Positions 45,923 through 53,231 of a stretch of DNA of 64,000 nt are shown piece by piece. The notes below the pieces were generated by a model. That model was not told the DNA's origin. It saw only the letters and a program-made list of their open reading frames with translations, and did not search any database. How positions within the stretch are numbered: the first letter of the stretch is position 1; every line of letters starts with the position of its first letter. A program made the position numbers and the translations under genes. The stretch is from Mycobacteriaceae bacterium (GTDB taxonomy: Bacteria > Actinomycetota > Actinomycetes > Mycobacteriales > Mycobacteriaceae). The stretch is from NCBI GenBank assembly GCA_028726465.1, contig JAQYQB010000012.1, forward strand, positions 1 to 64,000. The letters run 5' to 3'.

Positions 45923-47578
45923 ATGTCTTTTTCCTCGGCGGCCCACTCCCTGTCCTTCCACTCCCGGGCGCTCGCGCGGCTGGCTGCCAGCCTGGTGCGC
46001 ACCGGCATCGTCAGCCCCGCCGGAGGGGTGCGCGCCGCCGCGGCCACCCCGGCAATCCTGGCCCGCTACCGCTTCACCACGGCCCGCGAGCTCGAGCAGG
46101 GCGCCCGCGCCTGCCCCGACCGGCTGGCGCTCATCGACGACGACGGCACCCTGACCTACCGCCAGCTGCGCGATCAGGCCCGCACCTTCGCCCGCCACCT
46201 GCTCTCGCTCGACCTGGACGAGATCCGCCTGGGCGTGATGGCCCGAAACGGGCGCGGCATCATCATCCCGCTGGGCGCGAAGGGCCTGGCCGGCGGCAGC
46301 ATCTTCCTGCTCAACATCGGCTCCTCGGCCGAGCAGCTAGCCGGCGTCATCGCCGAGAACAAGATCAACGTCCTGGTCATGGACGACGAATTCGTCGACC
46401 GCCTGCCCGCCGGCGTCAACGAGACCACCCACGTCATCATCGCCCACGAGTCGGGGCAGGCGCACAAGGCGGGGCGCTGGCCGCGCCTGGCCGACATCGT
46501 CCGCCACCCGGAGCGCGTCGATCACCTGCGCCTGCCCGTCCTGCCGCGCCACGGCCACATCGTGCTGATGTCCTCGGGCACCACGGGCATCCCGAAGGGC
46601 ATCATCCGCAACGAGCCCACCCTGCCGGTGGTGGTCGCCTCCATCATGTCGACCATGCCCTGGCGCGCCGATCAGCGCATCCAGCTGACCGCGTCGATCT
46701 TCCACACCTGGGGCTGGGCCTGCCTGAACATCGCGCTGGCGGCCCGCAACACCATCGTCACCCGCCGCGTCTTCGATCCGGTCGCCTGCCTGCGCGACAT
46801 CCAGCGCTACCGCCTCGACGGGCTGCTGTCCTCCCCCGTGTTCTACCTGCGCATGGTCGAGGCCGATCCCGACGGCGCTTACGATGCCTCCTCGCTGCGC
46901 TTCATCGCCTCCTCCGGGCACGCCCTGAGCCCGTCCATCGTGCAGCGGACCATCGACCGGTTCGGCCCCATCCTGTGCAACATCTACGGTTCCACCGAGC
47001 TGGCCCTGGCCGCCACCGCCACCGCCGAGCAGATCGCCGCCGATCCCACCATCGGCGGGCAGGTGGCCTCCGGCACCCGCCTGCGCATCCTCGACCGCGA
47101 GGGCCACGAGGTCCCCCGCGGCGAGGTGGGAGAAATCTACCTGACCAACTCGACCGCCCTGATCGGCTACACCAACCCCACCATCCAGTCCAAGCAGGCC
47201 CAGGGGCTTATCTCCATCGGGGATCTGGGGCGCATCGATGCCGACGGCAACCTGCACGTGGTCGGCCGCGCCGACGACATGATCATCGTGGGCGGCGAGA
47301 ACGTCCACCCCCAGTCCGTCACCGAGGTCCTCGAGACCATGGACGGCATCCGCGAGCTGCATTCCGCCGGCGTCGAGGATCCGGAGACCTTCGCCCGCGT
47401 GGCCGTCTGGGTGGTGCCGGAGGACTCCCCCGCCGGCAAGGAACTGACCGCCGATAAGATCCGCGAGTTCGTGCGCGCCAACCTAGCCGATCACTCCGTG
47501 CCCCGCGACGTCCACTTCCTGGACCTGCTGCCGCGCAACGCCACCGGCAAGGTCGTGCCCCGCCAGCTGCCGCGCTAG
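45923..47578 (+). CDS. AMP-binding acyl-CoA/acyl-AMP ligase
   Basis: A 551-residue adenylate-forming enzyme. The nucleotide loop LMSSGTTGIPKGI (about 213-225), the adenine motif NIYGSTELAL, the hinge GDLGRIDADGNLHVVGRADDMIIVGGENVHPQ and the C-terminal lysine in LPRNATGKVVPR are all present. It activates a carboxylic acid, most likely a fatty acid, to acyl-AMP and then a thioester; fatty acid-CoA ligase is the likeliest role. The ATG at 45923 is 7 nt from TAGATT (45910-45915), suggesting a leaderless start; an upstream TTG at 45914 overlaps that element. A terminator follows. Confidence 0.9.
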   Translation: MSFSSAAHSLSFHSRALARLAASLVRTGIVSPAGGVRAAAATPAILARYRFTTARELEQGARACPDRLALIDDDGTLTYRQLRDQARTFARHLLSLDLDEIRLGVMARNGRGIIIPLGAKGLAGGSIFLLNIGSSAEQLAGVIAENKINVLVMDDEFVDRLPAGVNETTHVIIAHESGQAHKAGRWPRLADIVRHPERVDHLRLPVLPRHGHIVLMSSGTTGIPKGIIRNEPTLPVVVASIMSTMPWRADQRIQLTASIFHTWGWACLNIALAARNTIVTRRVFDPVACLRDIQRYRLDGLLSSPVFYLRMVEADPDGAYDASSLRFIASSGHALSPSIVQRTIDRFGPILCNIYGSTELALAATATAEQIAADPTIGGQVASGTRLRILDREGHEVPRGEVGEIYLTNSTALIGYTNPTIQSKQAQGLISIGDLGRIDADGNLHVVGRADDMIIVGGENVHPQSVTEVLETMDGIRELHSAGVEDPETFARVAVWVVPEDSPAGKELTADKIREFVRANLADHSVPRDVHFLDLLPRNATGKVVPRQLPR

Positions 47579-47630
47579 GCCGGGCCGGGCCGGACTGGGT
47601 CGGGCTGGATCGGGCCCGCCGCATGCGAAA

Positions 47631-47675
47631 ACCCGCCGGCCTCCTGGGAAAACCTAGGGAGGCGACGGGTTATTT
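47631..47675 (+). terminator. terminator of the acyl-CoA ligase gene
   Basis: ACCCGCCGGCCTCC (47631-47644) pairs with GGAGGCGACGGGT (47658-47670), followed by TATTT. It lies 52 bp past the stop and directly before attL. Confidence 0.75.
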
Positions 47676-47680
47676 CACGA

Positions 47681-47723
47681 GAGCCGCTTGCGAGAATCGA
47701 ACTCGCGACCTTTTCATTACGAG
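47681..47723. repeat. attL core, 43 bp
   Basis: This sequence is identical to 56399-56441, the 3' part of tRNA-Thr (T arm, variable loop and 3' side of the anticodon arm). The rest of the tRNA is absent here, so this is the displaced host fragment left by integration and not a working tRNA. Confidence 0.92.
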
Positions 47724-47817
47724 AAATATTAAAGGGAACTGCGAGTATCAGAAACCCCGCTTTTCTAGGCATTTTAATTTCGCCGCATACCCCTAAATCA
47801 CCCTCAATTTCTAGCGA

Positions 47818-47836
47818 GTGTAGCCATTTTGTAGCC
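47818..47836 (+). repeat. left arm-type site
   Basis: GTGTAGCCATTTTGTAGCC is identical to 56308-56326 near the other end of the element and itself contains TGTAGCC twice. It lies 94 bp inside attL, as expected of a tyrosine-integrase arm-binding site. Confidence 0.7.
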
Positions 47837-47871
47837 GCAAGCCATAGTTTCTTCGCGGAGTCCACCAAAAT

Positions 47872-48408
47872 CTAGACGTTCAACTTCACTGGTTCTCCGC
47901 AGCGGATAAACCGACCATACGAATACTTCTCAACGCTGCCGTCCCCCACTGGGATACGCCTCCCAGGCGCCTCCCCCGTGGCCACGAACACGTGCAGACC
48001 GGTTCCTGACTGCGACTCCTCGATGTAGAGCACCGGTTCATTAATGGAGGCTACAGTCTCGCACGCCCACGGCTTCAGGACGCCGTCCTCAAGCGCGTTG
48101 TCCAGGTCGTAACATCCGATACCACCGCCGAGCATGAAGCCAAAGCCGTCGCCAGCTTTTGATTTCATCACCTTCGAATACGTTGACCACGTGGCGGGGT
48201 TTGTTGACGAGGCCGGGGTACCATCAATCCGAATGGGCCGCTTGCCTGCGGCTCGTACCCAGCGGGCGGTGTCCCGCATGGCCGCGGGGATTGTGGTGTC
48301 GCGCCGGCGGCGATAGGCGCTTTGGCGGCAAGCATTTGAGCAGAACCGAGGCAGCCGACCTCGGGCGCCCCCAATTCCAAGCGGAGATCCGCATTCTTTG
48401 CAGGTCAT
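47872..48408 (-). CDS. zinc-finger prim-pol-like protein of the element
   Basis: A 178-residue protein. Residues 3-27 form a Cys4 zinc-ribbon-like motif (CKEC...CSNAC), followed by RQSAYRRRR. The remainder matches the N-terminal part of mobile-element primase-polymerases: WVRAAGKRPIRIDGTPASST, GIGCYDLDNALEDG (Asp101, Asp103) and YIEESQSGTGLHVFVA (His139). It ends soon after, so only the catalytic core is present and no helicase is attached. It probably primes replication of the element together with the DUF3631 and DnaB-N-like proteins. TAGAAT (plus-strand 48416-48421) ends 7 nt before the ATG, so the gene has its own leaderless promoter, separate from the capsid operon. Confidence 0.7.
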   Translation of the reverse strand: MTCKECGSPLGIGGARGRLPRFCSNACRQSAYRRRRDTTIPAAMRDTARWVRAAGKRPIRIDGTPASSTNPATWSTYSKVMKSKAGDGFGFMLGGGIGCYDLDNALEDGVLKPWACETVASINEPVLYIEESQSGTGLHVFVATGEAPGRRIPVGDGSVEKYSYGRFIRCGEPVKLNV

Positions 48409-48644
48409 GCACCCTATTCTACCAGAGTGTTACGAATTAGCCACGTTGACCAGCGGATATCTTTTCATGGGTATACACCCACCAAAATCAGGGGCAAAAA
48501 CAAGCACGCCCACCACAACAGCCATCCAACCCCCCAAACGCCGCCCAGAACGCCACACAATCACCCGAACAGTCCCCACCAGGGCAAATCCCCTAACCCG
48601 TACACAGACATTCACCCTATGCCTTCCGAGGGCTCGAGCCGTGA

Positions 48645-48685
48645 GAAAGCCGACACCTCCCCCACCCCTGTAAGGAAGTGTCGGC
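48645..48685 (-). terminator. terminator of the capsid operon
   Basis: Reading leftwards, GCCGACACTTCC pairs with GGAGGTGTCGGC (plus-strand arms 48674-48685 and 48649-48660, 11 of 12 pairs), followed by TTTC. It lies just after the capsid stop. The rest of 48409-48692 is strikingly C/A-rich on the plus strand and shows no convincing gene. Confidence 0.65.
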
Positions 48686-48692
48686 CGGGCCA

Positions 48693-49574
48693 CTACTTGC
48701 CGGTGATGGCGATTCGGCTTAGGGCTTCAGGCTGAATCGAACCCATGCCAACTCGCATGTAGGAAAGAAGACCAGAAGTCATTCGATTAAAGTCAGCCAT
48801 TTCATCGAACTTCAGGGTCACATCTTCACGCAACGAGAGGTAGACACGATCGCCTGGCACTGCCCAGATTACATTGTCAGGACAGTACTTGGATGCCTTG
48901 AGGGGAACGCCTGCGATGGTCATGGTTCCGGGCGCGTCAGCGGTGCCAAGGAGTGGCTCCTGGGACGTGTCAGTGCGCTTCAGCTTCGCGAGCTTAGTCA
49001 GAGTTGCTGGCGACATGATGAAGCTGGTGACGGTGGCGTCGAGTTCCTGGGCGTGCTGGATAGCGTCGAGGAACATGTCCAAGTTCTGCAGCGGCCCGGT
49101 GATTGCTTTTGCCGCGTCCTTGTAGGAGCCAAGGCCGGTGAATGGGGAGTCCTTGGACTCGTCGAGGTAGCCCTTGTCGACGGTGTTCATGAGTCGACGA
49201 GTTAGGGATTCCCCATAGATTCCGATGGTGGGGAAGTTAACGCCATTGAGCTGTTCCCACGGAACTTCGGCGCGGGCTGCGAGCTTCAGGTGATCGATGG
49301 AAAGCACTTCAGCCTTCGGGGCGGTAGCGATTGGGACTTCGCCACCTTCGGCAACGATGCCAGGGTAGTCAGCGCCGGTGCCTGCATAGTCGCTAGTGAT
49401 GATAGGAATTTCCACCGCGTGGCCCTTAGTAGGGCGAATGACGGTGGCGGTGGCTGCCGCTACGGATTGGTTAAGTAGGGGCAGGGTGATGAGGGCGTTA
49501 ATCTCATCTTGGTTGAATACCTTATGTCGCGGGGAGTCCAGTCCCAGTTCGACGGGGGAAGTAGTAGAGGTCAT
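48693..49574 (-). CDS. HK97-family phage major capsid protein
   Basis: A 293-residue major capsid protein without the long N-terminal delta domain of HK97. It has TLPLLNQSVAAATATVIRPTKGHAVEIPIITSD, the E-loop/P-domain region with AEVPWEQLNG and ESLTRRLMNTVDKGYL, and the A-domain SFIMSPATLTKLAKL...GVPLKASKYCPDN, followed by VGMGSIQPEALSRIAI. It should build an icosahedral shell. No protease, portal or terminase gene adjoins. It is last in the leftward operon, 14 bp after the 128-residue gene, with GGAGAAACC upstream of the ATG. Confidence 0.85.
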   Translation of the reverse strand: MTSTTSPVELGLDSPRHKVFNQDEINALITLPLLNQSVAAATATVIRPTKGHAVEIPIITSDYAGTGADYPGIVAEGGEVPIATAPKAEVLSIDHLKLAARAEVPWEQLNGVNFPTIGIYGESLTRRLMNTVDKGYLDESKDSPFTGLGSYKDAAKAITGPLQNLDMFLDAIQHAQELDATVTSFIMSPATLTKLAKLKRTDTSQEPLLGTADAPGTMTIAGVPLKASKYCPDNVIWAVPGDRVYLSLREDVTLKFDEMADFNRMTSGLLSYMRVGMGSIQPEALSRIAITGK

Positions 49575-49588
49575 GGTTTCTCCTTTAC

Positions 49589-49975
49589 TTATCGAATATT
49601 GAATGCGGTTGCCCAGCTGGTTTCGCGGGGCAGTTCTCGAATACCGCTACCGGGCTTGTAGTGCTCTACCGGCATGTTGCTCGGTGGCGCGGGCTTGGGC
49701 ATGGCCTTAGCGACGCGAGAAGCTATATCGATGGCCGCGTTCGCCATTTCCGGGGTGCAGTCCGCGAGGTGGTCTCGCAGGGCGTCACGGGCTTCTTCAG
49801 GCAGTGTCAGCGCGTCGGCTAAATGAGTATGGTCACCAGTCGGTGAAGGCTCGTGGCCCTGTAGGTCGTTGGCTTCCGGCTCCTGGTCGTGACGCTCGTC
49901 GACGCTGCTGTCAGTATCAGGTTCTACAGCTTCGGTTTCTTTCTCGACTTCAGCCAGTTCAGTTTCGTCACTCAT
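49589..49975 (-). CDS. acidic hypothetical protein ahead of capsid gene
   Basis: A 128-residue protein. The first half is very acidic (MSDETELAEVEKETEAVEPD and onwards). The second half is helical (EEARDALRDHLADCTPEMANAAIDIASRVAKAM) and ends PRETSWATAFNIR. In phages the slot before the major capsid gene often holds a scaffold or protease; there is no protease motif, so a scaffold or assembly role is possible but unproven. The ATG at 49975 has AGGAAG about 9 nt upstream; a GTG at 49981 is the alternative. Confidence 0.6.
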   Translation of the reverse strand: MSDETELAEVEKETEAVEPDTDSSVDERHDQEPEANDLQGHEPSPTGDHTHLADALTLPEEARDALRDHLADCTPEMANAAIDIASRVAKAMPKPAPPSNMPVEHYKPGSGIRELPRETSWATAFNIR

Positions 49976-49981
49976 GGGCAC

Positions 49982-50281
49982 CTACTTCCTGCGAGATGTC
50001 TGTGTGCGGTCGACGGAGACCAGTCCACCGAGTTCAGTAACCGGGCGTACGATTCCGTCCTTATCGCATACGGCGGCGACCGTTACCTCGTAGGTGGTTT
50101 CATCGGCTCGCGGCAACCATGCGGTAGGGAAACCGCCGGGGTGTTCTGCGCGGGAATCATTGCCTTGGATTGCCAGGGTCATAAAGCCCACCACGTCGAA
50201 CTTGTTACCGTCCTTGAAGCGGGCGGTGAGATTTCGCTCGGTGGGGTGGAAACTAATCACATTCGCGCTGTCTAACTTCAC
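49982..50281 (-). CDS. hypothetical protein of the element
   Basis: A 99-residue protein, mostly beta strands by pattern (VISFHPTERNLTARFKDGNKFDVVGFMTLAIQG...TYEVTVAAVCDKDGIVRPVTELGG). No domain recognised. The GTG at 50281 overlaps the upstream stop by 4 bp, so it is translationally coupled in the operon. Conserved small structural-module genes of this kind occur in actinobacterial prophages. Confidence 0.6.
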   Translation of the reverse strand: MKLDSANVISFHPTERNLTARFKDGNKFDVVGFMTLAIQGNDSRAEHPGGFPTAWLPRADETTYEVTVAAVCDKDGIVRPVTELGGLVSVDRTQTSRRK

Positions 50282-50643
50282 GAGTGCGTGTCCTCCTTAT
50301 CGTCTCGAAGGTGTGGCGGGAAAAGCCACACACCTTTGTGCATCTGTCCACCAAGGTCCCGTGCATGCCTTTGGATATGACGAGTGCTGTATCCGCTTTG
50401 CTCTGCCAGATCCTTGACGGTCAACCATGAGTTTGGATCCGGCGCGATGGAATCATGTCGTGCTTGTCGTTGCTGCAGGTGTGTGGTGGCGGCGGTGTCA
50501 ATCTCCTCAAGGAGGGCGCGCTCGACGGGGGACAACTGTCGGCCATGCTTCAAGGAATACCCGGCACCTGCCTTAGTGAGTACTCGTAGTGCCTGCAATT
50601 CTTGGCGGGTGTAGGCGAACACAACAGGAGAAGTAATCAACAT
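50278..50643 (-). CDS. HTH protein, possible small-terminase-like
   Basis: A 121-residue protein. The N-terminal part is helical (TRQELQALRVLTKAGAGYSLKHGRQLSPVERALLEEID). The C-terminal 45 residues form a helix-turn-helix with a wing (SWLTVKDLAEQSGYSTRHIQRHARDLGGQMHKGVWLFPP). It could be a regulator, or the DNA-recognition (small terminase-like) protein that would mark the element for a helper's packaging motor. It overlaps both neighbouring genes by a few bases. Confidence 0.6.
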   Translation of the reverse strand: MLITSPVVFAYTRQELQALRVLTKAGAGYSLKHGRQLSPVERALLEEIDTAATTHLQQRQARHDSIAPDPNSWLTVKDLAEQSGYSTRHIQRHARDLGGQMHKGVWLFPPHLRDDKEDTHS

Positions 50644-50879
50644 GAGGATTCCTCCTCCGGCTGCTCGTCATGGTGAAAGTTCTCTACGGCGTCAACGAGG
50701 GCGTCGGCCAAGCGGTAGATGTCTTGGTCTTTGATTTCGATGACAGCTAGGGGGCGGGCGTTGTCTTTATCGTTAACGTGGATGCGCATTACAAGGTGAC
50801 GCGAGGAGCGTTTCACGCTCGCAACCTCTAAGCGCCCGGTTGCCCAACGTTTAGGGAAAGTACGGAATCGAGTTCTCAT
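50637..50879 (-). CDS. small basic hypothetical protein of the element
   Basis: An 80-residue protein with a basic N-terminus (MRTRFRTFPKRWATGRLEVASVKRSSRHLV) and an acidic C-terminus (VENFHHDEQPEEESSC). No domain recognised. It starts overlapping the DUF3631 stop by 4 bp and ends overlapping the next gene by 7 bp, which supports it as a real, coupled gene. Confidence 0.6.
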   Translation of the reverse strand: MRTRFRTFPKRWATGRLEVASVKRSSRHLVMRIHVNDKDNARPLAVIEIKDQDIYRLADALVDAVENFHHDEQPEEESSC

Positions 50880-52465
50880 TCTGCGTTCTCCTTGCGGGTG
50901 TAGCGGCCTTGCTCGTTGATTCGGATGGCGCCTTTCATCTGAAGCCGTTCAATTAGGCGGTCAAAATCTCCGATTTGGTCGAGCTGTTCCTTGGTGAAGT
51001 GCTTCTTGATTTGAGCTACGGTTTGCCCACGGGTGGAGCCGAGCGAGTTAAGAATCATGAGGTCGGCCGGCGTGCCCCCTGCGCCCCTTCTCGGAGAGTC
51101 CGCTACATCCGCTACATCGGTTACAGTGCTGGTCAGCGGCCTGTTTTTCGTAGCGTTTTGGGGTGACGTATCCGTTACAGTTCCGGTACGCGTTTCGTCC
51201 GTAGCGGATTGTGTAGCGGGTTTGTAGCGGATTTGCCCCTCCGATTTATGCCCTTCTACCTGCGGTGTAGCGGGTGTAACGCTTGTAGCGGCTTCTGGGA
51301 GTAGGTGCGTAGGCTCCTCCGGGCTAGAAGGCTTAAGATATCGGCTCCAAGCATCACTCAAACCTGCTTGAGTTGAGTTGCCGGTAGCGGAGTAACCCCT
51401 ACACACTTTCCCCACCGAATCGCGAAACTGAATCGGAGCGACGTTGTAGTCGGACAGCAACTGCGAAAGCCGGCGGGCAGTCAACCCCTTGCCGCCATCG
51501 AAATCTGCCCACGGTGATTCTTCAAGTCCCTTCAACGCAAACAACAGATCAGCGGTCTTGATGTTGTCCACGCAAGCAAACGAAGTATCCGCACCCTTAC
51601 CCATAACGGTGCGAATATCCTCAAGAAGTTCAATAGACAGAGGCGGGGTCTTTGTCGACTTAGCGAACACGAAGGACGTGCACGCCTTGCGGGCGGTGGT
51701 TGGCCAGTGACCGCCGGCCTGGTCTGCAATGGCGAGCAACGGCTCCCACACCTCGGCGGGACGGTCATTCACCCCTTTCGGCATCTGCGGGAAAACATTA
51801 GCTAGCGAAGAATCAGAATCCTTAGACCACTTCGCAAGCTCGGCAACGATGCCTTGAACTTCTTGTTTGGCTTCACGTTCCCGGAAAGGCTTAACCGTCT
51901 CATCACCGGCGCGTTTTTTCATCTCGATGACAATGGCGCGAGTAGTGATCGTGTCCGGGAGCTTGCCAGCCAAACCTGCGAGTGCGAGGGGCGAATACAC
52001 GGGCCACTCGATAACCTTCATATTGCTCGCATCACCTTCACAACGATCAACGGTGGCACCGCGCTTGTAACCGGAGTTCATGAGCCCTCGAAGTTGTTCC
52101 GTGGTTTCACTTGGCCGGCTACTACCAAACAGCGCATCGGTCTCGTCGAAAAGAATGGTTGGCGGAAGTACGTTGTTGTTGTGAGCGGCTCCGATACGCC
52201 TAAACATCGCCGCGGTGGATGACGAAATAGTCATCCGGGCGTTAAAGCACGTCAGTGCCAGCAGTTCCAGGCCGCGGGTCTTGCCGGAACCGGGCACCGG
52301 GGAGGTAAACACCAACCGCGGGGTGGTGTAGAAGTCAGTCGAGTGCCAGGTGTGGGCAATCCACAACGCGATGGCCGCGGCGCAATGAGAGTTGGGAAAC
52401 ACCACGTATTGCTCAATCCATCCGGTGAGCTTATCGAGTGTGTGTGCAATGTTGGGTTTCTTCAT
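50876..52465 (-). CDS. DUF3631 P-loop ATPase, replication module
   Basis: A 529-residue protein with Walker A SPVPGSGKT (55-63), Walker B ILFDETD (104-110) and the DUF3631 region (residues 200-390, ending near YSATGNSTQAGLSDAWSRYL). A low-complexity linker follows, then a C-terminal winged-helix-like segment (SLGSTRGQTVAQIKKHFTKEQLDQIGDFDRLIERLQMKGAIRI). DUF3631 proteins of mobile elements are thought to be replicative ATPases or helicases, often fused to primases; here the prim-pol-like domain is a separate gene. The ATG overlaps the upstream stop by 4 bp. Confidence 0.8.
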   Translation of the reverse strand: MKKPNIAHTLDKLTGWIEQYVVFPNSHCAAAIALWIAHTWHSTDFYTTPRLVFTSPVPGSGKTRGLELLALTCFNARMTISSSTAAMFRRIGAAHNNNVLPPTILFDETDALFGSSRPSETTEQLRGLMNSGYKRGATVDRCEGDASNMKVIEWPVYSPLALAGLAGKLPDTITTRAIVIEMKKRAGDETVKPFREREAKQEVQGIVAELAKWSKDSDSSLANVFPQMPKGVNDRPAEVWEPLLAIADQAGGHWPTTARKACTSFVFAKSTKTPPLSIELLEDIRTVMGKGADTSFACVDNIKTADLLFALKGLEESPWADFDGGKGLTARRLSQLLSDYNVAPIQFRDSVGKVCRGYSATGNSTQAGLSDAWSRYLKPSSPEEPTHLLPEAATSVTPATPQVEGHKSEGQIRYKPATQSATDETRTGTVTDTSPQNATKNRPLTSTVTDVADVADSPRRGAGGTPADLMILNSLGSTRGQTVAQIKKHFTKEQLDQIGDFDRLIERLQMKGAIRINEQGRYTRKENAE

Positions 52466-52983
52466 GCTACTCCTCCTACTGCTTCAAGGCGCGGTGGTTG
52501 GGGAATGCGTTGGAATGATTCGCGAAGGTCTTGAATGGTTGCTAGTGCTTGGTTGAGCTCCTCGAGCGGGGAGTCCTGCGCGTGGTCGATGACACGATGT
52601 CCAAAAGCTTCGGAGTCTCGGCGGAATCGTTGCTCAATCAACGCGGTGACGAAGTAGGTGAGTTGCTCGGGGTGGCCTTGAATACCGGCGAGGTTTTCCA
52701 CCGCGGCGCGTAGACCGTTGTCCCGGTCGACGAACTTCCCGGCCGCCAGGAGGGTCTGACTAACTTGGATCAGCACACTGCCCGGTTCCTGGTGGTCGGG
52801 GAAGGACACCTTCGAGAGGGTGGAGAAGATTTCCTGGTTAATCCAGTGTTCGAAATCGTCTGCTTCCAGGACTGCGAGTGTGGAGGTTGCGATGTGTGCC
52901 GGTGCTGCAATGAGCCCGGCGATCACTTGCGTTTCGAGGTTGACACCGGGTGCCCCCGTGTCTTGGTGTTGTAGTGTTGTCAC
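52462..52983 (-). CDS. DnaB N-terminal-domain-like protein
   Basis: A 173-residue protein resembling only the N-terminal domain of replicative helicase DnaB: NLETQVIAGLIAAPAHIATSTLAVLEADDFEHWINQEIFSTL, then a helical bundle. There is no P-loop, and none should be expected at this length. It may bind the neighbouring ATPase or the host primase or helicase to direct replication to the element. Its mRNA leader is a cluster of hairpins (53009-53106). The stop overlaps the DUF3631 start. Confidence 0.7.
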   Translation of the reverse strand: MTTLQHQDTGAPGVNLETQVIAGLIAAPAHIATSTLAVLEADDFEHWINQEIFSTLSKVSFPDHQEPGSVLIQVSQTLLAAGKFVDRDNGLRAAVENLAGIQGHPEQLTYFVTALIEQRFRRDSEAFGHRVIDHAQDSPLEELNQALATIQDLRESFQRIPQPPRLEAVGGVA

Positions 52984-53008
52984 TAGGAATACTTCCCTTT
53001 CTTGTCCT

Positions 53009-53106
53009 AACCCCGCCTGGTGCCACCCAGGGCGGGGTTACCTTTCGTGTTTTGCCCGTATGCTCGATAGAGCGGGCTCCGTGCCCGCCGGGGGCTTGCA
53101 CCCCGG
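53009..53106 (-). other. structured leader with three GC-rich hairpins
   Basis: Upstream of the DnaB-N-like gene lie AACCCCGCCTGG/CCCAGGGCGGGGTT (53009-53039), GCGGGC/GCCCGC (53072-53088) and CCGGGG/CCCCGG (53088-53106); the last two share a base. None is followed by a T tract in the leftward direction. This could be a regulatory RNA leader, a small RNA or a replication origin. Confidence 0.45.
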
Positions 53107-53132
53107 TGCCTTCTAGTCGGGCTAATGGTGTT

Positions 53133-53231
53133 CTAGGCGGCGGCGCCGTCTACAACGAGTGCGTCCAGCAAGTGCTGGGCGTCTTCAACAAGGACTTGTT
53201 CTGCCTGGTCGAGAAGATCAGTTGCAATCAT
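53133..53231 (-). CDS. 32-residue ORF coupled by ATGA overlap
   Basis: ATG at 53231 overlaps the stop of the 182-residue gene as ATGA and opens a 32-residue frame, MIATDLLDQAEQVLVEDAQH plus LLDALVVDGAAA, ending in TAG. GGGAGAAGG lies upstream within the preceding gene. The peptide is one acidic amphipathic helix. The precise overlap suggests it is translated; function unknown. Confidence 0.5.
   Translation of the reverse strand: MIATDLLDQAEQVLVEDAQHLLDALVVDGAAA

Noticed and set aside
48430..48693. An 87-residue minus-strand frame starting in the capsid stop codon (TAGTG)
   Set aside because: It reads straight through the capsid terminator hairpin and the strand-biased region, is Gly/Arg/Val-rich and has no ribosome-binding site. 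Kept only as a region of interest.
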